Under the pieces are notes generated by a model. That model had not been told where the DNA came from, searched no databases, and saw only the letters and a program-made list of their open reading frames with translations. A DNA stretch of 64,000 nt from Cytophagales bacterium (GTDB taxonomy: Bacteria; Bacteroidota; Bacteroidia; Cytophagales; Cyclobacteriaceae): positions 1-64,000 of the forward strand of contig DAHVFH010000039.1 of the NCBI GenBank assembly GCA_027317105.1, read 5' to 3'. Both the position numbers and the translations under genes were made by a program. Shown here in pieces: positions 35,817-44,988 of the stretch. Position 1 is the stretch's first letter. Each line of letters opens with the position of its first letter.

Positions 35817-38228
35817 TTATAGCTTATTTCTGAATGCTCGCTCACCAACCCAATTGACAGCCAGCGTACTAAACCCCACTACGCTGACACTGCTGATCGG
35901 CATAAGGATAGCCGCAATGAGTGGCGATAGATTTCCAGTAATGGCAAAACTGAGCGTAATAAAATTATAGAGAAACGAAATGCCAAATGCTATTTTCAGG
36001 ATGACGATCGCTGATTTACTTAAAGCAAGAAATTGGTTTAAGTTTTTCAGTTGTTTGCCCAGTAGAATACCATCGCTGGCCGGAGTGAAGATGCCGGTGT
36101 CGTCTGTCACGGCTACGCCCAAGTCACTTTGTTTTAATGCACCCGAATCGTTGAGACCATCGCCTACCATCATCACGCGATGGCCATTTTGCTGGAGGTT
36201 AGAAACGAAATGAAGCTTGTCTAATGGGGTTTGATTGAAATAAAGCCCCTTGTCAGAAAGAAAAACCGATTGCATCCGCCCTTTTTCTGAAGGGTTATCG
36301 CCCGAAAGCAAAAAGACCGACAGTTTGGTATTGATCTTGGCGATCAATTCTTTCAACCCGTTTCGCAATGACGTTTCGATTTTGAAATAGCCGCGTACCT
36401 CGCCATCAATCGAAACAAAAACCATAGATTGACTTTCGGTAATTACTTTTTCAAATCCAACAAACCGAGCAGATCCTATTTTTAACTGATGATTGATTAT
36501 CACGCCTGCAATTCCTTCTGAAGGAACTTCCTCGAAAGTAGAAAGTGGCATTGGTGATGCCGCTATTGACTTGGCAATAGTGCGACTTAGCGGATGGACG
36601 GATGAGGCCGTGAGTGCTTTCACCATACCGAGCTCTTCAGAAGAAAGTGTGCCATTAAACGTAATGGTTGATGCGCCTTGCGTTACCGTGCCAGTTTTGT
36701 CGAAGACAATTGAATCGATGGCGGCCATCCGCTCGATCACATCGGCATTTTTTAAATAGAAACCATTTCGCCCAAACACGCGGAGCATATTGCCAAAAGT
36801 GAATGGTGCTGCCAAGGCCAGCGCGCAAGGGCAAGCCACAATCAACACCGAAGTGAAAATCAACCACATTTGGTTGGGTGAAACAAAGTGCCAATAAATG
36901 GCCGTCATTGCGGCAATGCCTAAAATCACCCAGGTGAATTTTTGAGCAACGGTGTCAATCATTTTTTTGTATCGGCTCTCTTCATTTTTATGAAATGTCT
37001 CATAGTTCCATAGGCTCGTCAGGTGACTTTGCGCTATTTTTTTCTCTACCACAAATTCAGCAGGTTGTCCAATCAATCTTCCCCCGCCATAAATCAAGGC
37101 TCCCTCTTGAACATGCACAGGCTTTGATTCACCAGTCACAAAACTGTAATCGATGAAAGCTTGTTTGCTCATTAAATAGCTATCCGCGGGAACAATTTCC
37201 ATATTCCTTATCTGGATTATATCTCCTTTTTCCAAATGATGAACCAGAAGGGGGTTCCAATCGTTGTCGATTTTCTTATTGACCGCTAGCGGGAAATACG
37301 ATTTGTAATCCCTGTCAAAGGCAAGGCTGTCATACGTTTTGCTTTGAAACCACCGACCGATCAGCAAAAAGAAAACGAGTCCTGAAAGTGAGTCGAGATA
37401 ACCAGGGCCTTGATGGGCGAGGATGTCGTAAGCACTGCGTAAAAAAAGTACGGCAAGTCCCACGGCAATCGGCACGTCAATGTTGATCCGCTTTTGCCTG
37501 AAGCTTTTCCATGCCGCTATGAAGTAGTCTTGACCACTGTAAAGAACCACAGGCATTACTAGAAGCAGATTTAAATATGAAAATAAAGTGCGTAGTTGAG
37601 CGTCTGAATTATCGAGCCCCAGGTATTCTGGGAAACTGAGCATCATGATGTTGCCAAAACAGAAACCAGCCACAGTAAGCCGGATAATTAACGCTTTGCT
37701 AAGTGCCGCTGTCGGCTTTATCTCTTCCAATGTAATCAACGGGGCATATCCCAAAGAAGATAGCAATCTGGCCACTGCAGCTAGTGAAATTTTGCTGGGG
37801 TTAAAATCGAGGGTGATTTGCCTGTGGCTGAAATTTACTTCTGACCGGATCACGCCACTGTTTAGGCGTTTTAGGTTTTCCAGTAGCCATATACAGGAGA
37901 TGCAGTGGATATTGGGGATGGAAAATTGTGCCCTGCTGAAAGAATCGGATTGGAAGGTTATTATTTTTTTTGCAATCTCCGGATCGTCAAGAAAAGCAAA
38001 ACTTTCTTCGCGTACATGACGCAACGAGACGCCCGGACTTTCGTCAAGGGAATAGTATTCGCAGAGATTGTTTTCGTCCAGGATTTCATATACGGTTTTG
38101 CATCCATAGCAACAAAAGGAATTTTCTCCGGAAAGCACCACTTCCTTTTCACATACCAATCCACAGTGGGCGCATTTCACCGTGCGCTCAACGGGTAGGT
38201 TGGCTATTTCCAACAGGTCACTGTTCAT
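35817..38228 (-). CDS. ccoI: CcoI/FixI-type copper-exporting P-type ATPase
   Basis: 803 residues. The N-terminal Cys-rich domain CAHCGLVC...CCYGC is typical of CcoI, followed by a metal-binding domain with HCISCIW, eight membrane helices, CPCALAL in the copper channel helix, DKTGT phosphorylation site, SSVHPLS and GDGLNDSGAL. It exports Cu(I) for oxidase assembly. ccoS follows after 17 bp; a stress-protein gene ends 7 bp upstream. Confidence 0.92.
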   Translation of the reverse strand: MNSDLLEIANLPVERTVKCAHCGLVCEKEVVLSGENSFCCYGCKTVYEILDENNLCEYYSLDESPGVSLRHVREESFAFLDDPEIAKKIITFQSDSFSRAQFSIPNIHCISCIWLLENLKRLNSGVIRSEVNFSHRQITLDFNPSKISLAAVARLLSSLGYAPLITLEEIKPTAALSKALIIRLTVAGFCFGNIMMLSFPEYLGLDNSDAQLRTLFSYLNLLLVMPVVLYSGQDYFIAAWKSFRQKRINIDVPIAVGLAVLFLRSAYDILAHQGPGYLDSLSGLVFFLLIGRWFQSKTYDSLAFDRDYKSYFPLAVNKKIDNDWNPLLVHHLEKGDIIQIRNMEIVPADSYLMSKQAFIDYSFVTGESKPVHVQEGALIYGGGRLIGQPAEFVVEKKIAQSHLTSLWNYETFHKNEESRYKKMIDTVAQKFTWVILGIAAMTAIYWHFVSPNQMWLIFTSVLIVACPCALALAAPFTFGNMLRVFGRNGFYLKNADVIERMAAIDSIVFDKTGTVTQGASTITFNGTLSSEELGMVKALTASSVHPLSRTIAKSIAASPMPLSTFEEVPSEGIAGVIINHQLKIGSARFVGFEKVITESQSMVFVSIDGEVRGYFKIETSLRNGLKELIAKINTKLSVFLLSGDNPSEKGRMQSVFLSDKGLYFNQTPLDKLHFVSNLQQNGHRVMMVGDGLNDSGALKQSDLGVAVTDDTGIFTPASDGILLGKQLKNLNQFLALSKSAIVILKIAFGISFLYNFITLSFAITGNLSPLIAAILMPISSVSVVGFSTLAVNWVGERAFRNKL

Positions 38229-38235
38229 GAAGCAA

Positions 38236-39066
38236 TCATTTGGTCTTATACGTCCAGATAGGGCACTCGATGTGATTCACCACATCTTCCGCAATGCTTC
38301 CGCTCATCAGGTGGGCAAGGCCTGTTCGCCCATGGGTGCCCATGGCTACCATGTCGGCCTTTACTTCTTTTGCGAAATTTGTAAGCCCAGACTCTTGATT
38401 GATATCGTTGAAGATATTGATGGTAAAATCTCTGAACATATAACGTTTAGCAAACCCATTGAGGAGCTGACGTGTCTCTAGGTCGCGTTTAAAATTCGAA
38501 GGCGTGTTGATGTAAACAATGTGCAGTTTAGCTTTAAAGAAATCCTGCAATTTTTTGACTTGGGTAGCTAGTACTTCTTCCTCTTCCTGAAGGGCATTTG
38601 GGAAAACGATATTCTTGATCGCACCTTTGCTGTATTTCTTGATGGCAATCATCGGCACAGAAGAAAGCCGCACTATCTTTTCGGTGTTCGAGCCTACAAT
38701 AATTTCCTTCAATCCGGAAGCCCCTCGGGTACCCATTACGATAAGGTCAACCTTATTCTCTTGTGCCATGTTAATGATGGAAGAGGCCGTAGGGCCGTAG
38801 GCTACTTCCCATGTTATCTTTGGTCCTTCCTTGGCCCACTTGGCTTTCATTTTTGAGAAGTTTTTCAATGCACTTTCCTTGCTGTCCTTCAAGTAAACTT
38901 CCTCTAAAGAAAGTGAGGGCATAAGCATGGTGTCGTACATCACCGGAAGTTCTATTACGTGAAGCAAAATCACCTGTCCGTCACTCTCGTTGGCAAGATC
39001 GATGGCAAACCGAAAAGCGTTGGTGGCAGATTCAGAAAAATCGCAGGGTACTAATATCTTTTTCAT
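38236..39066 (-). CDS. universal stress protein, two UspA domains
   Basis: 276 residues with two tandem UspA folds. The first has the full nucleotide-binding motif GTRGASGLKEIIVGS; the second ends GTHGRTGLAHLMSGS. ATG 39066 (MKKILVPCDFSES) is the family start. It is in a minus-strand run with a second USP and ccoI-ccoS-crp, suggesting a role at low oxygen. Confidence 0.88.
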   Translation of the reverse strand: MKKILVPCDFSESATNAFRFAIDLANESDGQVILLHVIELPVMYDTMLMPSLSLEEVYLKDSKESALKNFSKMKAKWAKEGPKITWEVAYGPTASSIINMAQENKVDLIVMGTRGASGLKEIIVGSNTEKIVRLSSVPMIAIKKYSKGAIKNIVFPNALQEEEEVLATQVKKLQDFFKAKLHIVYINTPSNFKRDLETRQLLNGFAKRYMFRDFTINIFNDINQESGLTNFAKEVKADMVAMGTHGRTGLAHLMSGSIAEDVVNHIECPIWTYKTK

Positions 39067-39122
39067 AAAGTATTTGATTTGTTGTAACAAAGAGGTAGGT
39101 ATTGAAATATTTCGTTTTAGAT

Positions 39123-39977
39123 TCAATTAGAGTTAATCACATACGTTAATACAGGCATGGAAGAATGGTTAATCACATCCTCCGTTATGCTGCGGCTTAA
39201 GACACTGGAGAATCCTGTTCGTTTTCGGGAAGCCATAGCAATTGCGTCTGCTTTTATCCCCGAGGCGAAATGAAGGATTCCTTCTTCTTCCTCATAATCA
39301 CTAAAGACATTCAATGTGTAATTGGTCAAGTTCATTTTTGCTACAAAGTTTGCCATTTCTTTTTTTACTTCGTGATCGGGTTGGAATTCCATTGGCGTGT
39401 TGACCCTTACCAAATGGAGCGTAGCGTAGTAAGTTTCCTGCATCAACTTCACGATTTCAATGAAGCTTCTTTCCCCTTCGTTTAAGGAGGTAGCATAAAC
39501 AATGTTTTTGTATTCTGTTGTAGTTGGTTTTTCGTGAACAGAAAAGACCGGTCGTTTTGAGTATCTTACCACTCTTTCGGTATTTGAACCGATCAAAGCC
39601 TCTTCTATTTTCGTGCGCCCGGATGTGCCCATCACTACTAAGTCAGCTTTGAAAGCTGAAATGATGGATCGTATTCCATGGAAAGGATTGCCAATCTTCA
39701 GCTGAGTGTAAATGATCACTTCTGAAGTCTTGACACTCCGTTCTGCTTCTTCTAATAGGTTTTTACCCTTATTTATGAGTTCCAACACATAACGTTTTTC
39801 TTCCTGATTTGAATAGCCTGCAATCTGCTCCTCAGCATTAAAAGACAATTCCATAGGCTGCTCTATGACATGCAACAAGATGATATCAGCCTTTGTTTTC
39901 CTGGCAATACCGATCGCAGTTTCAAGTGCCCATTGTGCTGGTTGGGAAAAATCGGTTGGCACAAGTATTTTTTTCAT
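39123..39977 (-). CDS. universal stress protein, two UspA domains
   Basis: 284 residues, tandem UspA domains. The N-terminal domain has GTSGRTKIEEALIGS; the second reads ASRKRTGFSSVLSRS, where the ATP-binding Gly residues are partly replaced. The start is ATG 39977 (MKKILVPTDFSQ). Upstream lies an FNR-type palindrome at 40102, and TATTTTTG (minus strand, 40040-40033) fits the -7 element exactly. It may head a unit running through ccoI, ccoS and crp. Confidence 0.88.
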   Translation of the reverse strand: MKKILVPTDFSQPAQWALETAIGIARKTKADIILLHVIEQPMELSFNAEEQIAGYSNQEEKRYVLELINKGKNLLEEAERSVKTSEVIIYTQLKIGNPFHGIRSIISAFKADLVVMGTSGRTKIEEALIGSNTERVVRYSKRPVFSVHEKPTTTEYKNIVYATSLNEGERSFIEIVKLMQETYYATLHLVRVNTPMEFQPDHEVKKEMANFVAKMNLTNYTLNVFSDYEEEEGILHFASGIKADAIAMASRKRTGFSSVLSRSITEDVINHSSMPVLTYVINSN

Positions 39978-40032
39978 GGTCATAACCTTGTCATCAAAAA
40001 AAAGAGAGATTTAGACTACCTAAATTTCATTT

Positions 40033-40040
40033 CAAAAATA
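40033..40040 (-). promoter_or_regulatory. putative -7 element for the usp-ccoIS-crp unit
   Basis: TATTTTTG on the minus strand matches TAnnTTTG exactly, about 56 bp before the USP start. Confidence 0.35.
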
Positions 40041-40101
40041 TTCTTGAGTAAAGATCGATGTTCATGGACAACAGATGGCCTTAACAGGCTCATAAAAAAA
40101 T

Positions 40102-40115
40102 ATGATTTTGATCAT
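40102..40115. promoter_or_regulatory. FNR-type palindrome upstream of usp-ccoIS-crp
   Basis: ATGAT-TTTG-ATCAT, perfect 5+5 core, in the gap between two minus-strand USP genes. Confidence 0.6.
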
Positions 40116-40268
40116 CTTTTTATAACTTCTGCATTACCGATTCAGATTAAATGATGGTAGTACATTACTTGATGGATGTTGAAATACGTGTATTTAAAAC
40201 CTTAATCGTGCCACCTCTCCAAGCAATGGTCTCGACCTAAATAGCGACTCTAAAATTGACTTATAAAA

Positions 40269-40706
40269 TCAGGCTATGGCAAGAATGTGTGCTGAATCTG
40301 GAACAATTACCAATGGCACTTCAATGTGTGTAAGCAGTTCGTCTACCGATTCTTTGTTGTTGTTAATCAGTTCTTTGCTCATGACCACGAATAAAACGTT
40401 ACCGTGGCTAACGTGTTCTTGAACCCTGCCTTGAATGAATCCAATTTCGGATTGAAAATCATATGATAGTGTTTTGTTTTTGAACAGTTTTTTGGCAACG
40501 ACTTCAAAATTTCTACTCGCTTCTTCCTCCATTTTATTTTTTGCGGAAAGCATATTATTGTCTTTTGCTAAGAGGTTGAGTCGTTGTGGGTGTGAAATGT
40601 TAAGGTGAGCACTCAACTTCTCGGCCATACTTGCAGCCCACTCCAATGCTTGAATGGAGGATTTCGAAAAATCAATAACGCACAAGATAGACGGTGCTTT
40701 TTTCAA
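40269..40706 (-). CDS. single-domain universal-stress-like protein
   Basis: 145 residues with the UspA opening (SILCVIDFSKSSIQALEWA) and C-terminal VPLVIVPD, but without the Gly-rich ATP motif, where FVVMSKELINNNKES stands instead. It is probably of the non-ATP-binding type. The only start giving the conserved N-terminus is TTG at 40706. It is divergent from the PAS kinase, and an FNR-type palindrome lies between them. Confidence 0.75.
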   Translation of the reverse strand: MKKAPSILCVIDFSKSSIQALEWAASMAEKLSAHLNISHPQRLNLLAKDNNMLSAKNKMEEEASRNFEVVAKKLFKNKTLSYDFQSEIGFIQGRVQEHVSHGNVLFVVMSKELINNNKESVDELLTHIEVPLVIVPDSAHILAIA

Positions 40707-40788
40707 AGGGATTAGGTATTACTATTATTTATTAGGTAAAGGTCTGTGTCTTGAGTAATAGAAACATCCATGTGGGTCAGTGGAAAAA

Positions 40789-40802
40789 ATGATTTTAATC
40801 AT
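40789..40802. promoter_or_regulatory. FNR-type palindrome between usp and PAS kinase
   Basis: ATGAT-TTTA-ATCAT, perfect core, ending 25 bp before the kinase ATG. So close to the start it could repress the kinase or serve the divergent usp gene. Confidence 0.6.
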
Positions 40803-40827
40803 GTAACTTGCCTCCTTAACTTGTTAA

Positions 40828-42084
40828 ATGCCGGCATCTTTTGAACTTTCAGTCGTATCCAACGAAGCTTTTCGAGAGATTTTTCAAAGCATGACTGAGG
40901 GTATTATTGTGATTGACAAATCCGGAAAAATATTGGTAGCCAATAGGGTGGCGGAAGAAATGTTTGGGTACAAGCAAAATGAACTGAGTGGAAAGGATTT
41001 GGAAGTGCTTTTGCCTGAAGAGTATAAAAGTGGCCACGTTAAACTTCGCGATAACTTTAATAAGAATCCATCACCGAGAAGGATGGGGCATGGTAGGGAT
41101 CTTAAAGCATTAAAGAAAGACGGAAAGGAATTTCCAGTGGAAATTAGCCTAAGTTATTCACAGACTGAAGATAGTTTCATTGCCATCGCATTCATCAGCG
41201 ATATTTCGTGGCGCAAAAATTCAGAGGAAGCTATGAAAAGGAGCGAGGAGCAGCTTATTGTCTATGCCTCAGAGCTTGAACGGAAAGTAAAGGCTCGTAC
41301 GGAAGATTTAAATTCTAGTATCCAAGAGCTTGAACGTGAGATAATTGAACGAAAGAAAGCGGAAGAAGAGGCGCTGAAATCAGTAGAACGGGAGCGTGAG
41401 CTTAGCGAGCTGAAATCCAAGTTTGTTTCCATTGCTTCACACGAGTTTCGTACACCACTTAGTACAGTGCTTAGTTCCATCGCGCTAATTGAGCAATATA
41501 AGGAACGGGGCGAGCTGGATAAGATCGATAAACACACCAATCGTGTGCGGTCTTCCGTAAAGCATTTGACGACTATCTTGGATGATTTTCTTTCACTTGG
41601 AAAATTAGAAGAAGGAAAGGTTGACTTGGCGAAAGAGCCAGTAAATCTTGACAGCCTGCTGATGGATATTATTGAGGAAATGCGCGCATCCCTTAAAGAA
41701 GGACAGCAAATTGTGATCGATAAAATTCCTGATCTACACCTCCTTACAGATGGCCGAATTTTACGTAATATTTTGTTCAACTTAATTTCCAACTCCAGCA
41801 AATACTCAGGACCCAATAAACACATTTTCATTAGCTGCTCACTCAAAGAAAGTGTCATCAAAATCAGCATTCGCGATGAAGGGATGGGCATTCCTCCCCA
41901 AGAACAGAAGCATTTGTTCGAGCGGTTCTTCAGGGCTAGCAATGTGACTTCTATTCAAGGGACAGGCCTTGGGCTGAACATTGTGAAAAGATATGTGGAG
42001 TTGTTGAACGGCTCGATAAATTTTGTAAGTGAATATGGAAAAGGCAGTACCTTTGCGATAACTATTCCGATTGAACAACGATGA
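40828..42084 (+). CDS. FixL-like PAS sensor histidine kinase (soluble)
   Basis: 418 residues, no membrane helix. A PAS domain (15-130) resembles FixL: H70 and R90, 20 residues apart within GHVKL to GHGR, align with the haem-ligating His and O2-contacting Arg of FixL (H200, R220). A coiled coil (135-195) leads to HisKA with H205 in SHEFRTPL, and HATPase with SNSSKYSG and GTGLGLNIVKRY. The regulator overlaps it by 4 bp. Haem binding is a hypothesis, since this PAS pattern also occurs in haem-free proteins. Confidence 0.9.
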   Translation: MPASFELSVVSNEAFREIFQSMTEGIIVIDKSGKILVANRVAEEMFGYKQNELSGKDLEVLLPEEYKSGHVKLRDNFNKNPSPRRMGHGRDLKALKKDGKEFPVEISLSYSQTEDSFIAIAFISDISWRKNSEEAMKRSEEQLIVYASELERKVKARTEDLNSSIQELEREIIERKKAEEEALKSVERERELSELKSKFVSIASHEFRTPLSTVLSSIALIEQYKERGELDKIDKHTNRVRSSVKHLTTILDDFLSLGKLEEGKVDLAKEPVNLDSLLMDIIEEMRASLKEGQQIVIDKIPDLHLLTDGRILRNILFNLISNSSKYSGPNKHIFISCSLKESVIKISIRDEGMGIPPQEQKHLFERFFRASNVTSIQGTGLGLNIVKRYVELLNGSINFVSEYGKGSTFAITIPIEQR

Positions 42085-43142
42085 AAAAAATTCTATTAAT
42101 CGAAGACAATCTTGAGGTTAGGGAAAACACGGCAGAGATCCTTTCCCTGGCAAACTACGAAGTACTCACAGCCGAAAACGGAAAGGTGGGCGTAAAGCTC
42201 GCCTTCGAAAAATTACCGGACCTGATCATTTGTGATATCATGATGCCCGAGCTTGACGGCTATGGGGTCTTGCATATTTTAGGGAAAGATGCCACTGCTT
42301 CGCTGATCCCCTTTATCTTCCTTACGGCCAAAGCGGAAAAATCTGAAATAAGAAAAGGGATGAACCTTGGTGCGGATGACTACCTCACCAAACCCTTTGA
42401 TGATACCGAGCTTTTGAATGCCGTGGAAGCTCGACTTAATAAACAGTCGATGCGCACCAAGGAATACCATAATACCCTTGAGGGGCTGGATAACTTCATC
42501 ATCGATGCACAGAAAATTTTGAAGCTCAATGACCTCTGCAAAGACCGGAAATTAAAACACTTCAAAAAGAAAAGTGAAATTTTTATGGAAGGGGATCTCC
42601 CACTTAATATTTTCTTTGTAAAATCGGGTAATGTAAAAACTTTTAAATCCAATCAAGACGGAAAAGAACTGATCACCAATCTTTATGGGCCCAGTGATTT
42701 TTTTGGATTTGAACCAATAATAGAAAACATTCATTACCGGGAATCAGCCGTTGCGCTTGAGGATACTGAAATTGTGCAAGTGCCAAAACAGGATTTTCTT
42801 ACTTTGCTGTTTGGCCAACCCGATGTTTCCTCAAGTTTTATTGGCTTATTATGCAAAAAGGTAGCTGATAAAGAAAATCAGTTACTCAACCTGGCCTACA
42901 ATTCAGTGCGGCAACGGATAGCGGAAGCACTGTTGAAACTGGCGGAAGGAAAAACAGAAAAAGATAACATACACATATCGCGCGAAGATTTAGCGAAAAT
43001 AGTGGGCACCGCACCGGAGTCTGTAATTCGTGGTCTTTCCGATTTTAAAGAAGAAAAGCTCATCGAAATTGAAAGTGGAAAAATAAGAGTAATTCACCCT
43101 AAAGGCCTAGGGAAAGTAGTGCGATGGAATGTAGCCTTGTAG
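42081..43142 (+). CDS. receiver - Crp/Fnr fusion response regulator
   Basis: 353 residues. Receiver domain 1-122 with E8, D9, phospho-acceptor D52 (CDIMMPELDG) and K104 (TKPF); linker; cyclic-nucleotide-binding fold about 160-275 (IFMEGDLPLNIFFVKSGNVK); winged helix with ISREDLAKIVGTAPESVIRGL, where E313-x3-R317 should read TGA half-sites. It combines in one chain the FixJ receiver role and the FixK DNA-binding role. Its ATG overlaps the kinase stop. Confidence 0.92.
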   Translation: MKKILLIEDNLEVRENTAEILSLANYEVLTAENGKVGVKLAFEKLPDLIICDIMMPELDGYGVLHILGKDATASLIPFIFLTAKAEKSEIRKGMNLGADDYLTKPFDDTELLNAVEARLNKQSMRTKEYHNTLEGLDNFIIDAQKILKLNDLCKDRKLKHFKKKSEIFMEGDLPLNIFFVKSGNVKTFKSNQDGKELITNLYGPSDFFGFEPIIENIHYRESAVALEDTEIVQVPKQDFLTLLFGQPDVSSSFIGLLCKKVADKENQLLNLAYNSVRQRIAEALLKLAEGKTEKDNIHISREDLAKIVGTAPESVIRGLSDFKEEKLIEIESGKIRVIHPKGLGKVVRWNVAL

Positions 43143-43168
43143 AAAATTTGATTTGACTTCCCTTCACT

Positions 43169-43972
43169 TTAATTATTAAGCGCACCATTATTCACCCAGC
43201 AAGTTATCAACGCGATTTGTTGCTGTGTTAATTTCCCTCCTGGAGGCATATTGCTATTGATGGCTCCAACAATGGATGCCCCACTTGCCTTTATCGAAGT
43301 GTACGAGGAAAGATTGGGGTTTCGGTTTCCACTATGGCAACTGCTGCAATTGGCCACAATAATCGGGCTGATATCGGATTTATAGCTCGGCCCGTTCGAG
43401 GCTAACGTAGTAGAACCTGAAGTTGGACAATTCGAAGCATCCACCGCATTGACGGAATAGTTTCCTGCGTTAAGACCGCTAAACGTATTGCTCGGTTGGA
43501 ACGAACCATTATTCAATTGGTATTGAACTGTACCTTGAGCCCCGCTTGGGGTTACGGTAATGGTTCCATTGGGCGTTGGGCATCCGGAATTGGGTACGGT
43601 AGCAATAGAGATGGTAAGGGAGGATTGCGCATTGTTAATAGTAGCTATCTGCGAGGCAGAACATCCATTTTTATCTTTCACTGATAGGGTATAATTTCCA
43701 GCTTTTAAGCCATTAAAGACAGAATCGGATTGGTAGGACCCACCGTTAATACTGAAACTATAATTTCTTATTCCTCGCGTAGCAAGGATGGTCAGGCTGC
43801 CATCACTGGCATCACAGGTGGAGGTGTTAACCACCGTTGCGGTTAAGGAAATATTAAAGCCAGCACACAGGCTTGATATTTCATTGAAGTGATTGTAAGT
43901 ACAAGAAGTCAATAACATGGTAAACAGGGTCACAGCTATTTTCCTTTTTTTCTTGACAATCTTTATGTTCAT
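43169..43972 (-). CDS. lipoprotein with SprB-like repeats and a C-terminal cytochrome c motif
   Basis: 267 residues. Lipobox LLTSC24. Two SprB-like repeats of about 65 residues follow (SINGGSYQSDSVFNGLKAGNYTLSV; QLNNGSFQPSNTFSGLNAGNYSVNA). The C-terminal 65 residues hold CSSCH and NMPPGGKLTQQQ, a mono-haem c domain of the type found in surface lipoproteins. ATG 43972 is preferred to GTG 43975. Last gene of the sigma-factor operon. Surface electron transfer is a possible role. Confidence 0.75.
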   Translation of the reverse strand: MNIKIVKKKRKIAVTLFTMLLTSCTYNHFNEISSLCAGFNISLTATVVNTSTCDASDGSLTILATRGIRNYSFSINGGSYQSDSVFNGLKAGNYTLSVKDKNGCSASQIATINNAQSSLTISIATVPNSGCPTPNGTITVTPSGAQGTVQYQLNNGSFQPSNTFSGLNAGNYSVNAVDASNCPTSGSTTLASNGPSYKSDISPIIVANCSSCHSGNRNPNLSSYTSIKASGASIVGAINSNMPPGGKLTQQQIALITCWVNNGALNN

Positions 43973-43985
43973 CACAAATCAGTAA

Positions 43986-44549
43986 TTAAAGGACTTTATA
44001 GATGCAGGCAACTTGAACTTTAACGGAAGGGGAGATTTTATCTTTCACCGGACCCGGAATTTTAATCTTATAATCTTCCAACGACACTTTGAACGATGCT
44101 TCAGATGAAATAATTCCTTCTTTTACTTTAATCGAACATGGAACAACCACTTCTTTTTTCACGTTGTGAATTGTCAATAGGCCAATGACGGTTGTGGAGT
44201 AGATGCCCTCCTTTTTCAAATTAATTTTAGATACGTCTTCAAAATTCCCTATAAATGTGGCTTTCGGATACTTCTCACTTTCCATATAGTTCTCATTGAA
44301 ATGTTCTTGCATCAATCCGCGCTTGAATTCAAATCCTTTAATAAGAGCGGCAAACTCCATTTGTCCACTGCTGATATCAAAAACGCTGGTTACCGATTTG
44401 TTAATTGCATCAATATCCTCCAACGCAGTTCCGGCAGAGAAAGTGATCGTGCCCGTTTTTGTGAAATAACGGTTTTGTGAAAATCCAATCTGGCCTAATA
44501 GAAGGAAGGCGAATAGAAGGGACGTATGTTGGTGTATAATTTTTGGCAT
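43986..44549 (-). CDS. YceI family periplasmic protein
   Basis: 187 residues with a signal peptide and the YceI lipocalin-like fold: FTKTGTITFSAG, ESEKYPKATFIGNF and TVIGLLTIHNVKKEV are family blocks. YceI proteins bind isoprenoid-type lipids. It lies between the OB-fold and SprB/cytochrome genes; YceI often accompanies cytochromes. Confidence 0.88.
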   Translation of the reverse strand: MPKIIHQHTSLLFAFLLLGQIGFSQNRYFTKTGTITFSAGTALEDIDAINKSVTSVFDISSGQMEFAALIKGFEFKRGLMQEHFNENYMESEKYPKATFIGNFEDVSKINLKKEGIYSTTVIGLLTIHNVKKEVVVPCSIKVKEGIISSEASFKVSLEDYKIKIPGPVKDKISPSVKVQVACIYKVL

Positions 44550-44550
44550 A

Positions 44551-44961
44551 TTATTTTAACGGATTCAGAACACAATTATTAACCACTACATCGATCAGTT
44601 TACCGGTACATTTACCTTTAATTTGAATAAGGTCTCCCTTTTTCAACGTCTGGATGTTCGAAGATTCCGCATCGTAAAAGCTACACGTGATGGTAGCCAT
44701 CGGATCAGCGGCATCAAGAAATATCGTGTTTGACGCCAGGTTTATTTCACTTATTTTTCCGGTTATCAATAAAATTTTGTCGCTGTATTTTTGTGTCGCA
44801 GCGGCTTCATCCAGCGTAAAATCTTTCATCAGCGCAACAGCACTGAGTTCATAGACCGGCTTTTCATAGCGAGTATCTGTTGGTTTCCTCATGAATAAGT
44901 AGCTACCCACAAGTGCGGCAATGATGAGAAACAGAAAAATTATTAACGCGATTCGTTTCAT
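44551..44961 (-). CDS. membrane-anchored OB-fold protein (tRNA_anti-like)
   Basis: 136 residues with an N-terminal anchor (IALIIFLFLIIAALVGSYLF) and a periplasmic OB-fold: ILLITGKISEINL, ITCSFYDAE, GDLIQIKGKCTG. This matches the tRNA_anti-like family (PF12869), whose function is unknown. ATG 44961 is chosen over TTG 44985. One base separates it from yceI. Confidence 0.75.
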   Translation of the reverse strand: MKRIALIIFLFLIIAALVGSYLFMRKPTDTRYEKPVYELSAVALMKDFTLDEAAATQKYSDKILLITGKISEINLASNTIFLDAADPMATITCSFYDAESSNIQTLKKGDLIQIKGKCTGKLIDVVVNNCVLNPLK

Positions 44962-44988
44962 CTCTAATAAATTATTTAAAATCAATTC

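Noticed and set aside
41262..41942. Minus-strand 226-codon frame opposite the PAS kinase
   Set aside because: Ser/Arg-rich shadow of the coiled-coil and HisKA region; no recognisable domain.
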